Shown here: positions 11,810 through 24,639 of the stretch, in pieces
How the letters are laid out: each line of letters begins with the position of its first letter
How positions within the stretch are numbered: the stretch's first letter is position 1
Assembly (NCBI RefSeq): GCF_905475395.1
Contig: NC_058337.1
Coordinates: 29,846,983-29,910,982, forward strand
DNA from: Chrysoperla carnea
Taxonomy: Eukaryota; Arthropoda; Insecta; Neuroptera; Chrysopidae
DNA: 64,000 nt
Reading direction: 5' to 3'
The notes under the pieces: generated by a model
Told to the model about the DNA's origin: nothing
Databases searched by the model: none
What the model saw: the letters and a program-made list of their open reading frames with translations, nothing else
Translations under genes and position numbers: made by a program

Positions 11810-13728
11810 TCACACATGATCACTACTAGACAGTGTACTATTCTTCGCTTCTATGCTTTTCTTCTCTTTTATACCACCTTCGAATTCATCTTCTATTACT
11901 GTTGTTTCTTTATCTTGCTCTCGACCATCGTTTGTCCTTCCTTTCTTCTTGTCAGGAATAGTTTGTGTTAAATCATTAACAAATTTTTCTAAATCTGATC
12001 TTTGATCTAATGGTAAAAATTTATCATCTTTTTGGATTTTGGGTCCTTCTGGATTGTTTGCGCTTGGCTTTTGTGATCTTTCATTTTCCGATGAATAGGC
12101 ATTACTCGGAACCAGTTTGTCAGAGCTCTCCATTTGCCTTTGCTGAACTTGTTCCGATGGTTTTGGTTCCGATGCATTTTGTTGATTTTGGTCCAGAAGT
12201 TTTGGCTGCGGTTCTAGATCATTTGTATTAAGCTAAAAAAGATATTAATTTTACATTCATAAGAATAATAATAATAAATACAGTGTAGAAGGTATTTTCT
12301 ACACGCTCTGCTAGTAAAATTTGGTTTTTTTATTAGACTGAAAACAATCAACATTTCCGAAAATCGTACAAATAATTTCTGTGCCCAGGAGAAATACACC
12401 TCTAGAAATCGCTATGTGCCTTAATTATGCTTAGCCTGAGAAAATTTTATACGAATCGAAAATTTTTTGATCGCTTAGGTAAGCTTCAATTTGTCGAATT
12501 TCTATTTTTCTTTTTATAAAGAAGATAATTGAAAAGCGAATATGAATTAATGGGTGACTATTGTCTTGCAACTTAAAAACTGCATAAAATCGTAACTTTC
12601 AATTTGCGAAACAATATACATCGGCTTTTATTCAGTTTCTAGCAAAACGTTTTTGCAATAATTATTCAATTATTTTCGTAATAAAATAACAAAAAAACGA
12701 ATACAGTGGTAATCCTGCAAACGTTTTGCAGGGCAGTGTCGAACTGCCGGATAATAGAATATTGCCTAATATCCCCTATAGTCCGGAATTTTTTACAAAG
12801 AAGTACCTTGTAATCCGACAAATCACAGATCCAATGATAAGATTCTATATGTTATACTCTGAAGTAAAAATCATACTCAATAATAATTAATAAAAAAAAA
12901 TGAAACTTGTTCACACGACCAGAAACTTTCCAAGAGAGCAATCCACTCACGATTATTTTCATGGATAGAAAAGTTAAGCATAATTAAGGAATTTGTGCTG
13001 ATGGGAATCCAGATTAAAAATAATTTATACCATTAACAGAGTTAGTTGGAGCGCGTACATTATCTATCTTTTACTGGCTACCGAAATAATATACGCTTTT
13101 TTTGAGTGTTCGCATAATAGTAAATGCGCACATTAAATTCGTATTTGGCACAAGATTTAATATAGGCTGTAAATCAAAGATCGTCAAAACCCCCTCTAAA
13201 AACAGTTCGAAGGGTTTTAAAACGAATTTATAACACACCACACCCTTTCTCATTGGCTTTCGATAAAAGTGTGTCATTCTATTTTTTCGTGGAAAATATG
13301 ACGATATGAATGAACAGACCCGACACTTCTTGAAAATTTACAATATTTTTAATAAATTATGTTGTTCAGTCATATACTCAGTTTATTTCTAATGTGGTGA
13401 TTAAGAGACATACTTTTGATGGCATTATATCTGGAGCTTGTCTGGGTGTGGTTGAACTTATAGGAGCTTGCCTGACTTTGGTTGAACTGAATTCGTCGAT
13501 TACCACATTTAATGGTGACCGTGGTGACTCTGGTGAATGTACGATATTCGGTGGAAAGGAACCAGGAGGATTCGTGAATGGCGATTCCGGTAAGGTTCTA
13601 TTTGAATCAAATGGTTTGAAAGTGTCATTATTTGTAGAATCAAATGGTGAACCACCCAAAATTTTATTTGGACCACTACCAAAACCAGGGTGATTTTGTT
13701 CTTCATCACAAGAAACTGGAAGTCTGTG
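11810..13728 (-). CDS. C-terminal extension exons of gene B (two exons, phase 0)
   Basis: These are exons 13414-13728 (105 codons) and 11810-12232 (140 codons plus TGA). The first has a strong acceptor (TTTTTCCAG) and ends at GTATGT; the second follows TTTTTTAG. Both are phase 0, matching the end of the preceding peptidase exon at 14003. The protein is rich in Pro, Ser, Asn and Gln, then in charged residues, with repeated PESPF/SPESPRSP-like segments and several N-x-S/T sites; it looks disordered. I recognise no domain. Alternatively, these exons are a separate short gene (a Met lies at 12133), or gene B ends earlier at the stop near 13925. The unbroken reading frames, three matched phases and AATAAA just downstream favour linkage to gene B. 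Confidence 0.6.
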
Positions 13729-16700
13729 CTGGAAAAATTAAAATAAATTAATTAAAAATTGCTGAAAATAATTAGTTAATAGTTAGTAGTTCAAACTCAA
13801 ATACCAAAATTATCTGGTTTGGTTATTGGCCAGTAAAATGATTAATAAATTCTCCAATGAACTACGCCTGTAGCCTATCAGGTTTGAAGATAAAACGCAG
13901 GCCAGTCCAACGATATCAAAATCATCAAATTTGAAGTAGGAAACAGCCCTGTGCGAGGCTGAAGCGAGAAAATGAAGCATTTAATAATAATAATTCTAAT
14001 ACCGTATTATTTTGCACGTAGCTTTGCATCCATGTTACAACTTGCCACATATATGTTTTCATGAAAAATATGTTATTTTCAATTGCTGCTTCTATATGTT
14101 GAAATAACTCGTAGTCTTCTTTCATTTTGTCACCATTGTTTCGAGACCAGTTTTTAAACTAAGAATTAAAATAGGTACCTTATAGTCAGAAAGCTAGTGA
14201 ACCATCCGACTAACTCGTTTGCCACAAAACTAGAAAATTTTTAAATGATGTTTTACTATTGGTCAAATAAGAAAGTATCGAAAAAACATCATTTAAAAAT
14301 TTATTAGCTTTGTGGCAAACGGGATAGTCGTATGGTTCACTAGCTCTTAAGACTATTATTATTAATATTTAATTGTTTAAGGTAAATATTTCGCAAAATT
14401 ATTTTTCTAATTATAATATAATCCTAAACAATTCTAGTCGAAAAAAAGTTTTTATGAAAGAAAACACGTTGAAAAAATTATCTTCCGTCCAAACGGTGAA
14501 TTACAACTTTTTTATAAGTCTTGGGCAAGTATATGTCAGTCCAATTCTACATTAAGTAAAATCGCAAAACGTCATATAAAGCTGCTGTTTTGGTATGTTA
14601 TTTGGACCTCGTAGGGGGGTGTGCTACTCGTTTTGCAAGTAAAAAGTAGTTGCACTGCCTGCGTAATCCGTGAATAACTGAAAAATTTCAGACTTTTTCA
14701 GTTTTTGCATTTCAATTCAAAAACTATGAGCTTTTGACTTTAGTTGCTACTATTTTTTGAAAGTATATTAAATTTGAACACTTGAGCCAATCCACCGCTC
14801 CGTATGTCTAATAGTTTTTGAGATATGATGCTTGATAAATTTACATGGTTATTAGAAATAAATGTTAAAATTTTGAGTTTTGCTTATGTTAAACTGTATG
14901 TTTAAAAAATAAACAAATTTTGTTTGAAACAATTTTTCGTAAACATCATTGTATCTCATGAGGGATCAAATTAGGGCAAAACTTTGGTGTCAAAATTCTA
15001 CAAAAATTTTAAAAGATAGATAGACGAATTTATAGGTGGATTCAACTAGTGAGCCTTTTAAAAAATGTAGAATAAAATTTTCTGGAAAATACTTATAAAT
15101 GGCGACCGGAAGGCGATATAGAGCTGTTTTTTTGGTATGTTTTTTGGAACTCTTATTTTAACCAACCAGCGTAATATGAGAAAATAATTGTTCACTTATT
15201 ACGCAAGTTGCACAACTTTTTTTTTGCTTACAAAATGTACTAACGTCAGTAAAATCTTACAAAAAGACTTTTTCTTAAAATGCAAAATATGAAGATTTGT
15301 ATATATATATATATAGAGGATATATAGAGGATTATTGTTAAAATAAGTAAATTTAAGCTTGAAACTTACCAAATCATATTCTGGTTCAGTATTCATATAA
15401 AAAAATGTACTTTTTATCATATGTGCTAATATAGTATTTGACCGTGATCTATTAAATAAAAATTAATTATATTAATGTTTGTGATTGTTTTGTTCCTGTA
15501 AGTTACGTAATTTGAACAAACAAAGCGAGTGTAACTTACGTCATTTGGGTACCAAACTAGGCAAATGTTTTTAAATCTAATTCCTTAAGCAGTAAAGGAA
15601 AGTCGCATGCCAATTTATTGCTGTTTGACATTGGAAAATTTTTGGGATTTTTAAGTTAGACCAAATGTAGTAAATTTAAAATACAATAAAGGGCGATTTA
15701 ACGAAACCTCGGAAGTTTTTGCGCAGAGACCGAATGATAAAATAATTCTTAATGCTGGCCCAGTTCTGCGGTTTATGCTCATGTTTATTTTGGCATGCAT
15801 ACTTTGAAATTAAACTCGCTTTGCATACAACAAAGTTCTTTGTATTGGAATCAATAAGAGAATTATGATTGTGCCAAAACACAAAATCGAATAAAAAATT
15901 CCCACAGGACAAAAATGTTATGCTTTATTGTTTAAAACAATATGCACTATTTCTCTCAGAAAATTAACTATATATAAACAATGACCAATTACAGATTCTT
16001 AAACGCAGCATCATGTAGCGCAAATACATATTCGTTAAGTTTATCAGTTTATAATATATGAAGCAGCAGTCAATGAACTTTTGGTTAGTAAAAATTAAAA
16101 CCTTGAATCTTTCAATCGCATTACCTACACAAAATCTTTTCCATCATCAGTCTTCGAAAGGATTGAACTTAAGCAGACCGAACATTTAAACCTAAACTAA
16201 TCTTACTTCACAAAACTTTATAATAGGTATTGGCGGTCTTTTTTTCAACAAGTAAAATGCAAATGTATTTTTCCGAGATTTACGTTTTGTTGAATTTTAC
16301 GCCTGTTAGTTGCGACGTTTTTAATTCTTACTGACCAAAAATTTATTAGCTTATGATTATATTACGTACAATTTACGGAATGTCTTCCAATGTTTTAATA
16401 ATTTGTCTATAACGACACTAGAGGCAACTGGATTTTTTGCCAAATGTTCAATTATAATAGCGTAATGGATTGGTTGAATTAAAATTTCATCAGTGTTAGG
16501 CGATACAATATGCCATAAATACCATTCAATAATCCATGGATCGTAAGTGCATGCTAATGATTTTAAAATCAATTCTTTTTCGAATTGATTATCACTTGCT
16601 AAGTATTGTTTCCACAAGAAATTCCATTCTGCATATGTGGTACTTCTTATGGCTGTGCAATAAACCATATATCGTTCTTCAACTGAAATACTAATTACAA

Positions 16701-19700
16701 TAGCAAGTCATTTATAACTTTAGAAACAAGTGAGAGTGATAATAGTGGATATTTTTCAATTGTTTTTCATAACTCGCTAGTAAAATTGTCACTGTTATCA
16801 TATTAATTTTATGTGACTCTTTCATGTAGCTTTTTTAGTAAATCAAATACTGGGTAATAATATACGAACTTACGAATTGTGTTGCGGGTTTGCTTTAAAT
16901 GCATAAAACTCTCGAATACTATACTGAGTACAAGCGGGATGATCCAGATGACATGCCCATTGACCAATTAGATTATGTAATTGTACTGCATATGTATCTT
17001 CGTCTGATTCTTTTTTCTCATCACAATGACTCTGATAAACATCAGCTATTAAAATTGAAACAAATTTCTAAAACAATAGAAGACTGAATTTGTTTATTAA
17101 ATATTTTCTGAATTGATTTGAAATTTGGAACGAAAGCGTATTGCATTTTGGAGATGGAAAAAATTTAGTTTGTAATATTTTGTATCACAATCAGTGATAT
17201 GCAATATCAGTAATATGCTTGAATTTATTGATAATACTGATGATAGCAAAACTTATACTGTGTGTTTGATGTGAACACAAGTACAACACTCAGTATGCAA
17301 AAAGAAGTAGTTAATTAACTACCCAAAGAACTAAGACTAATATGTAATGGAAAAAGCAATGTACAAAGTTAAGTGCATAAGATAAATATAGTAAGTATTC
17401 TACGAATTTTGGCCTTTTATTTCGTATTCAGTTATTTCGTATATCTCATAACTATCACAGTCAGTAATTCCAGAAGGTTCCAGCTCTTTTTAAAAAAACT
17501 ATATCGTCCTTTTCAGAGCTTGAATACTAATTTATAACTCTGCATAGACGATCAATGCTGAGCCTATCCGGTTTGTAATGACGCTATTATATTTGACATG
17601 AGGTGACATTAGTGATAATTGAGTTTCGTTTTGAAATTTTAGTGTGTGCAATGTTCATCGCCATAAATTATTTTCTCTAGCAACCATTATACAAAATTTG
17701 CATATACCTTATAATAATGTGCTATATTGAAATATACCTTAAAAGTGCCATACTGTGGTGTTTTTATGAGCATCATGTCGAAAAATTCAAAATTATTTAG
17801 AGCTGCTGCCCATGGTATATTTTCTACTTCTTTAGGCAAGTATTTAATTATTTCAAATGCTAAATAATAATCTACCATATTAGCGCGGGCTAAATTTAAA
17901 ACATCATCAATAATTTGGGCTCGATTTACTGTTGCAATTTCTTCATAATTTGTGTTTAATTGTTTTTTGATCATATCCCAATTACGTTTATCGTAATTAA
18001 CACGATATAATCCAGTTCCTCCGTTATTCAACAGTGCCCAATCGTTTGATGTCAAAATACCAACCGAAAATTCTTCCTTTTGGGGCATCCATGTTTTGGG
18101 TTGAGTACCAGTAGCACCGCAACCTTTATTTATAATGCTTGTAGGAACAACCCTTGGAAATAGGAAAAAATGTATGAAATTATAGGAAAATTTAGCAACA
18201 AAACGAAATAATTTACATAATTTGTTTGTTTATTGTTTAGAAAACCTTATAGATTAATATTTCGGATGTTACCAAAAATTTTATTGGTTAAATTTTGGTA
18301 TAACCCCCTCCCCGTTTCCCAGAAAAAGTAAATTTTTGAACCAAGTAAAGCTACCTTCGGTTTTTTGGGTCATTTTACGTAAGTAAAATTCCTTATGATT
18401 TTTGCGTAAAGGATTCGCCGGATTTCCTAGCCATGTGCAGTCTTCTTAACAATTCAAGGAAACAAGGAAACAAAAGTCTTGTCAACAATTATCAGCCTAA
18501 CAACCATCAGAGGGTTAGTATTTTTCATAAGGAATGACGTCACCTTCTTAAATTTTAATATAAAATTTAAAAGACTAAAATTACTAGCCCCTTTTGACCG
18601 AAACGGATTTTGTTAAACTTTTGCCGTTTTGTCACCAAGTTGCTACAACTTCACACGGTGCCTATGTGATGCGAACAAAAGGTGATTTTTTTTTTTAAGC
18701 GTTACAAACTTGGGACTAAAAGTAGTATACCTTGATATATATTTCATGTGCACCCCTTGGACTAAACATAAATTTTTTTGGTTATTTATTTATGCCAAAA
18801 TACTGTTCAATTTATGAAATTTTTAGGACGAAAATTTCTGATTTTCCCCCTTCAAGGAAAAAATTCCTGACTACTTTTAAGCCAAAAGCTAGGTATGGCC
18901 ATGCGTAATCGTCAATATTATTTTAATAATAGGCCAAATCGATAGTTTCTCGCAACATTTACTATGTTTACAATAAATAAAAACGGAATATGTACCACAT
19001 CTGTTCGTCATTTTTCAATGAATCATTTGATTCTGAAAACTTTTCTGCAATTTGATTGCCTAAAATAAATTGTTGTTGTGTAATCATAGCTCCGTTTGTA
19101 ACGTAATTGCGACTTAACTTCAAAACAGGATAGCCTCGTTGTTTAACATAAGGTTTAAGAAAATCACATAAATTTAAATCCTGACTCAATGTTTGTTTCG
19201 TTTGAGCTTCGTCAGATAAAAGTTCACAAATATCCATAAAACCAGCAACTTGCAACTTTCTAAAAATTGAGAAGCATGATTACAACATCATAAAAAGTGT
19301 GAACCCGTTATAAAAGTTTATTTCTTTTGCATACACTATTTACCTTCGATGTAAGTAGTTAGTAGTGAATGCAAAAGAAACAAAAAATTACAAGTTGGTT
19401 TTGAATTTAGTTGAGAATTGTTGAATTAAATTCACTTACTTATTATCCGTTAATTTCATTATTGCACTATCAAATGTTTCTTTTGTTATCATATTTTCCA
19501 TCATACGCATTAACACAGCTCCTACAATTTACAAAAGCAAAATAAAAATTTGTTATTCTATTATTCTCGGCGTAAATTTACGATAAAAACTCATTTTTTA
19601 TACATAGGCCAATTCTTGTCAAGAAAATAAGCTTACTAGATAAAGATTTACGATCAAACCATCTTTGAGTGATATCGTTAATAAATTAAGACAAAATTTA

Positions 19701-22700
19701 TTCCGAGAGGTATAAATACTAAGTTTACCTGCTATACCTATAATAGTATAGCCATAGACATAGAGGTACATTTATGCAGTAGTAATAGAGGGAATTCGAT
19801 AATTTTTCAACAGATTGTATTTGATGAGTTTACAGCAGATCAACCCCGTGAGCACGTGGGGGGGGGGCAGTTTTATCTATGTCAACATCGACGAATGGAC
19901 GCTTTTTTCATTTGTGTCAAAACAAACCTTAGATTGACAATGTCTGAAGATCGGCTAAACGGTTTAGCGGTGTTTAATATACATCTCAGTGGAGAGGTCG
20001 ATGCATACTTTCAAAGATGCATACAGACTTTTGCAAAAGTTTTTTCTGTACCTCACAGGGTTAAATTATTGAAATATAGTGACTGAATATCACATTTTGA
20101 TATAATAAAATGTTCTCTTATTGAAAAAAGAGTATCAATTATATTAATAGACTTTATGACCTAACATGATAAAGAAAACTGGATGATGCCTGCGTAAGGA
20201 CCTGATTATACACTTTTTATTTGTATTTGATGACTTTGCAACATTTAAATTTGAATTTATTTGAGTTCATATTGATATCAACAGATATTAAGATATCCAT
20301 ATCATTTGAAATAATAGTCGTGTAAGAATGAATAGATGACTATTAAAAGTTAAACTTCAAAATAAAAAACCTTAGCAAGGACTAGCAACTTCTCCTCTAT
20401 TCACTTCCAAATTCAAAGCTCCCAACATTTGAAATATATTTGTTCGTATGGAATGCTTTACCTTTAGCTGCATCTGGAACATATTCATGATTTTCATGGT
20501 ATTTGACTGTTGGTATTAATGATTCCATTAATAATAATGGTTGCATAATCTCAACATTAAAATGACCAGGATCATTCCATTCATCTTTTGATATACTGTT
20601 CAATGCACGATATTTCATATAAAGTGCAAAGCCTTCAAAAATCCAATCCTCCGTTATATCAGACATTGTGACACTTGTCCCAAACCATTGACTCACTAAT
20701 TTATGTGATAAATTTAATATTACTTGTTTTCGTTGCTCTATTGGATACATTGCTTTATTAGGATTCACACCTTTTGGATCGTTTAAGATTTGACTTTCAC
20801 TATAAAAATATAATTAACTATTTAGAAATGTCTTACAACACATAATGGTAGATGGAAATAGAATTAAAATTTTAAGTAAGAAATAGTAAAACGTGAAGGT
20901 ATTTCCCGATGAGACGGAGAGATTTTTTGGAGACATATATTATTCGAGATATTTTTTCTTGGGTTATTTATCAGGAATAGTACGGGGACATTTTCCCGTC
21001 CGACCATCTTTTAAAGTCATCTATTTATAAGAAAATGATTACCTTAGTAAAATTATTCCCCATGATCCAACGCCATATTTATTTAAATTTGGTACAGCAA
21101 ATATATGTAGATTTGGTAAAGAATATAAAGAGTTGAAATAGGCTTCAAAATAACCCACAATTGCGTTAGTCATGTCCATAGCAAACTCCATTTCTTTTGA
21201 CAAATGTTTGCGATAAAAATAATGAACAAAATTTTTATCTTTAAAACCAAAATCGTCCTTATTTGTTACAGCTATAAATGCCAAACCCAACGTTGTGATT
21301 AATGGAGTGGTATCGTAATGATCCCAACTGTACACCTCCATGTCGGTTATATTTCGGCTTAAAAGATAAAATTGTAATCAATTTTATTTTTTGTCACACT
21401 AGGCTGGTAATTAGCTATTTGTCATCATGCAGAGAGAACTAATCCTGCATTTGTAAAGGAAAACCATTGTGTTAATTGAGCGTGATTGGGTCTTTGGGTG
21501 TTATAATAATTATATCCTTATCAAAATATAAAATAGATAATAGTAACGCATGAATGGGACTTTGATATTTCATTAAACGAATATTATTCAAAAATTTAAA
21601 AAAAAAAAAAGAAATATGACTTAAGATTTTATATATATTAATATAATAGGTTAAAAAGTTTGTACCCTACTCCATCTTACTCCTTGAAAAAAATAATTGC
21701 AATACAAGGCATAATTTTGCTAATTTCTCCCCTGGTGGAAAAAATATTTGAAGAAAAAGAATAAGGCTTAATAATTCTTAGAAACTCTGAAAAAGTCTTA
21801 AAAACTCAACGCTTTTGGACTGCCTAATTCAGAGTTATCTGGACTTACTAATCTGAAATAGACAGTTCAAAAACGTTGGGAAATTCAAAGTTATTCAGAG
21901 TTCCTAAGACTTATATTATTAATTATTAGAGTTATAAGATTTATTTAGACTTATTCTTTCTTCAAATATTTTTCCATCAGGGTTGTATGAATTTCTAAAA
22001 TAATCCTAAAATTAAATTTTATAGACCTCAAATTTTATATAAAAAAATCACATTTGTTAAATTTAATATTTACTTACATTCCAATTTCTCTTTTCCTTCT
22101 CCAACGCTGCTCAACTTTTCCCATATTCGAAATAGTGAATGATTTACTATCTAATAGCCCAAATACTAATGAAAATGTTGCCTTGAACATAGGATGATCA
22201 AAGCATGGAAATAGTAAATGCGCCTTATCTGGTTTAAAATCAGTAAGTGCTAACCAACTGATATTATGTGAATTTGGTGATTTATACGAAATTCGATAAT
22301 AACCACCAATTTCAGTTTCAATAACACCAGAATAATGCATTGTTAAATTGTATTCACCAATAACAGTTGAACGATTCAAAGTTAATACCATGAGCTCTGT
22401 ATCTAATTCTAAATTCACTGTTGCTATGTCATATATTTCATTTTCTGGTCCAACTAAACCCACATACGCATTTAAATTATAATTTGATCCGTGTATAATT
22501 ATTATATTTGTAATTTCATTAATATATATTAATATATGAACACGTAAATTATACTCGAATCGAGTAAAATCCGTTATTATTGTTATATAATATGCGGTCG
22601 GGAATATTGCTGGATTTAATCGTGGTAATTTTTCACTACTTTCCATACTTTCAGCTGTCATTAAAGAAAAATCTTCGTCATAGTCTCGTTCTCCTCCCTT

Positions 22701-24516
22701 GGCTGATGATCCTTTTGACTCATCATCGTATTTTTTACTTCCATGGTCTTTACAGTCTTTCTTACACCCGAACAAAGAATATAGCAAAAATCCTAGTATC
22801 AGTAAGAGTAGCAAAAATAAACACAACCATAAACAAAAAGTTTTATTACACTTCTTTCTTCTCCGACTGGCAGATGGCTGTTCTGGATTTCCCATTGTTT
22901 GGCGTGCATAAACTTGATTAAATCTATTATCTGCTGAAGACTCGGTTAGCCTATCTTTCATTGCTTCATAACCACCATATTCAGGTTGATGTGTTGAATC
23001 CAATTTTTGATTTACTATTGCAGATGCGGATCCTCTCATGTTTGAAACATTTGATTTGGCTAAACTCATTGCATTACTTTTCGTGTCGGGATCAACGCTA
23101 GAAAGCTGTTCGAATAATTATCAAATATTGCATGGGTATAACTATGGGCTTCGACTTGACCATGAAGGTCACTGCAAGGTCAAGTCAAGTCGATTGGGTC
23201 ACTAATTTCATGTACCAAATCCGTTGGGTTTTCGAAAAAAAAAAACAGAAAAAAAAAAAAACAGAAAAAAGTTGCTCATATTTTCACGAGAAGCAACTAG
23301 TTAATAATTAAGTAGATGTTCATGTGCGTTTTTCGAAATCTAAAAACTGCGGTTGCAGAACAGCCAAACCTATGAGAATTGTTTTTATAAAAAGCATCGC
23401 TTCTCTCATTTAATTTGGTTTATATTTAATACCGATACGTATCGACTTGATTTTTTAACATGCTTTTATTGGTTTGACCTGCATGTAATTATGTACCTAT
23501 GTATGAATATAACGATCGTCAAGATAAACGATCGATAATCTTATCTATATTATACAATTTAATCTTGAGATATTAATAATATTCTCAACGGTCAAAGGGT
23601 CACCCCTAGTTAATGGATTTTATTTTATTGCATCAAATAGTGGATAATAATTTTAATTGTAATGTAAAATTAATTAATTTTTTTTTTAAATTATATTTTT
23701 TTTAATAACAATAATAACTATTTAATAATTTATTTTTAATAAGTAAAAAATCATTAATTACATTAATTAGTCAGTCTGAGTCAGAGTCTAGTCTAATTTT
23801 TCGTTATAATACTTCTGATTTGCTGCATATTTTAAATAATATCTATCCGTGCATCGGATAAAAAAATGGAAGAGGACTTTTCGTCTTAGAATTATATTTT
23901 CTACGTGATGCAATAAAAGCGTGCGTTACTTGCGGTACACCCTCATATTAAAATAATAAATTAGATTTTTTTCTATCTAATTTTCGACTTCGCTGCTATC
24001 CGAAATTATTTGAAACTTTTACACCAGAAACGTTTTGGAACGTTTTTTATTTCGGATATCCGATAGTTTGATTACGATTACGTAGCTCCATAGCAAACCC
24101 ACATAACATCATACGTATTTATTATTTTAAAAAAGACTAAACTAAAAAGACTACGATCATCAAAGTTTTAAGAATACAAATACCGAAAGTTTTACCTTGT
24201 AATCCAATGTTGAAGTATCGGTCGCCGCGTAATTGTAATTTTTTGGAAAATAATCATTGGGTACCGTAGAGGAGAAAACACTTATGACGTCTTTATTCGC
24301 ACATTTTTCTACAGTTGCTTCGACAATTTTTGGTTGTGCAGGACGAAAAAACGGTATTTGTGGCGATTTAGTGGTTTTTACAGCAGGTACAAAAGTTGGT
24401 TGAGGTTTACCATATTTGAGTTTATCTTTGCTAGATGCTCTTTCAAACACATCTTTAGGTATAACTAAAGAATTTGCGTCTCTCGGTACATCTTCAAATA
24501 TGTCTTCATCATCCAT
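11810..24516 (-). CDS. Gene B: membrane pseudo-aminopeptidase N (M1 family) with long N- and C-terminal extensions
   Basis: Thirteen exons join in frame: 24196-24516, 22078-23105, 21043-21357, 20462-20799, 19440-19521, 18996-19259, 17738-18152, 16874-17067, 16370-16690, 15370-15448, 14003-14158, 13414-13728 and 11810-12232 (4251 nt, 1416 aa). The order is a cytoplasmic tail (1-196), a membrane anchor about 197-220, an M1 ectodomain and an ERAP1-like helical domain ending near residue 1171. A Pro/Ser/Asn-rich extension follows. The zinc motif HELAH is HKLVS (587-591), so the general base and the second His are lost; Glu610 is kept. GAMEN reads GVGSW and the catalytic Tyr segment reads PDAAKG. 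It should be proteolytically inactive. It lies between its paralogues A and C on the same strand. The first eleven exons are supported by homology to C. The last two are supported by phase, splice sites and a nearby poly(A) signal only. Confidence 0.85.
14182..14356. mobile_element. MITE next to a gene B splice acceptor
   Basis: The arms AGCTAGTGAACCAT..CGACTA and TAGTCG..ATGGTTCACTAGCT, each about 65-75 bases and including TTTGCCACAAA / TTTGTGGCAAA and AAATGATGTTT / AAACATCATTT, form an almost complete fold-back. Its left end is about 22 bases from the acceptor of the last peptidase exon of gene B (exon start 14158). Confidence 0.85.
14565..15190 (+). repeat. Composite of two dispersed repeats
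   Basis: The segment 14565-14880 matches 50985-51345 (TCAAAAACTATGAGCTTTT, TTAGTTGCTACTAT, TTTTTGAGATATG). The segment 14890-15090 is a diverged piece of family R (TTTCGTAAACATCATTGT, TTCAACTAGTG). It lies in a gene B intron. Confidence 0.6.
18695..18755 (-). repeat. Family R terminal fragment
   Basis: AAGCGTTACAAACTTGGGACT and AGTATACCTTGATATAT match the end of the reverse copy at about 48210-48258. It is in a gene B intron. Confidence 0.5.
21731..21981. mobile_element. MITE, copy in gene B intron 2
   Basis: Terminal inverted repeats CTGGTGGAAAAAATATTTGA and AAATATTTTTCCATCAGG bound an inverted-repeat body with TTGGACTGCCTAATTCAGAG and GAGTTCCTAAGACTT. It is the same family as 6678-6927 and lies in the equivalent intron. 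Confidence 0.8.
24196..24516 (-). CDS. Gene B first exon: cytoplasmic tail
   Basis: This exon of 107 codons starts MDDEDIFEDV and ends TACAAG before GTAAAAC, in phase 0. It joins 22078-23105 through the acceptor TTCGAACAG. It shares the acidic start, the FRPAQP segment and VFSSTVP with the first exon of gene A, which supports both being real coding exons. No known domain is recognised. Confidence 0.8.
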
Positions 24517-24594
24517 TTTGTATGAAAAATTGTAATACTAAATAATTTTCTCATGAAATCATAAAATACGAAAAAAAATGTATGAAATCATGAG

Positions 24595-24631
24595 TAAATA
24601 TATAAAAATAATTTGGTTTTTTTGACATCTA
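24595..24631 (-). promoter_or_regulatory. Proximal promoter of gene B (TATA-like box plus TAGATGTCAA)
   Basis: A TTTTTATATATTTA box lies about 80-90 bases upstream of the gene B ATG, and TAGATGTCAA about 106-115 bases upstream. Both match the gene A flank. A shared ATTTCATAC/ATGATTT stretch lies between the box and each ATG. Confidence 0.5.
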
Positions 24632-24639
24632 CATTCTAT

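Noticed and set aside
13394..13693. Open frame on the plus strand
   Set aside because: It is the antisense shadow of the gene B exon 13414-13728, with no splice or start context of its own.
11810..15448. A separate small gene of unknown function between B and A
   Set aside because: The exons at 15370 and 14003 align with the C-terminal helical domain of aminopeptidases and join gene B in phase, so at least these belong to gene B. The last two exons follow in phase 0.
15676..15912. Minus-strand frame of 78 codons as an extra gene B exon
   Set aside because: There is no family similarity, and including it breaks the phase chain between exons 16370 and 15448.
16874..17067. Suspected frameshift in a gene B exon
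   Set aside because: Rechecking the bases gave a 194-base exon that is fully open and of equal length to its gene A counterpart; the apparent extra base was a reading error.
22580..22921. Plus-strand open frames
   Set aside because: They are shadows of the gene B anchor exon on the opposite strand.
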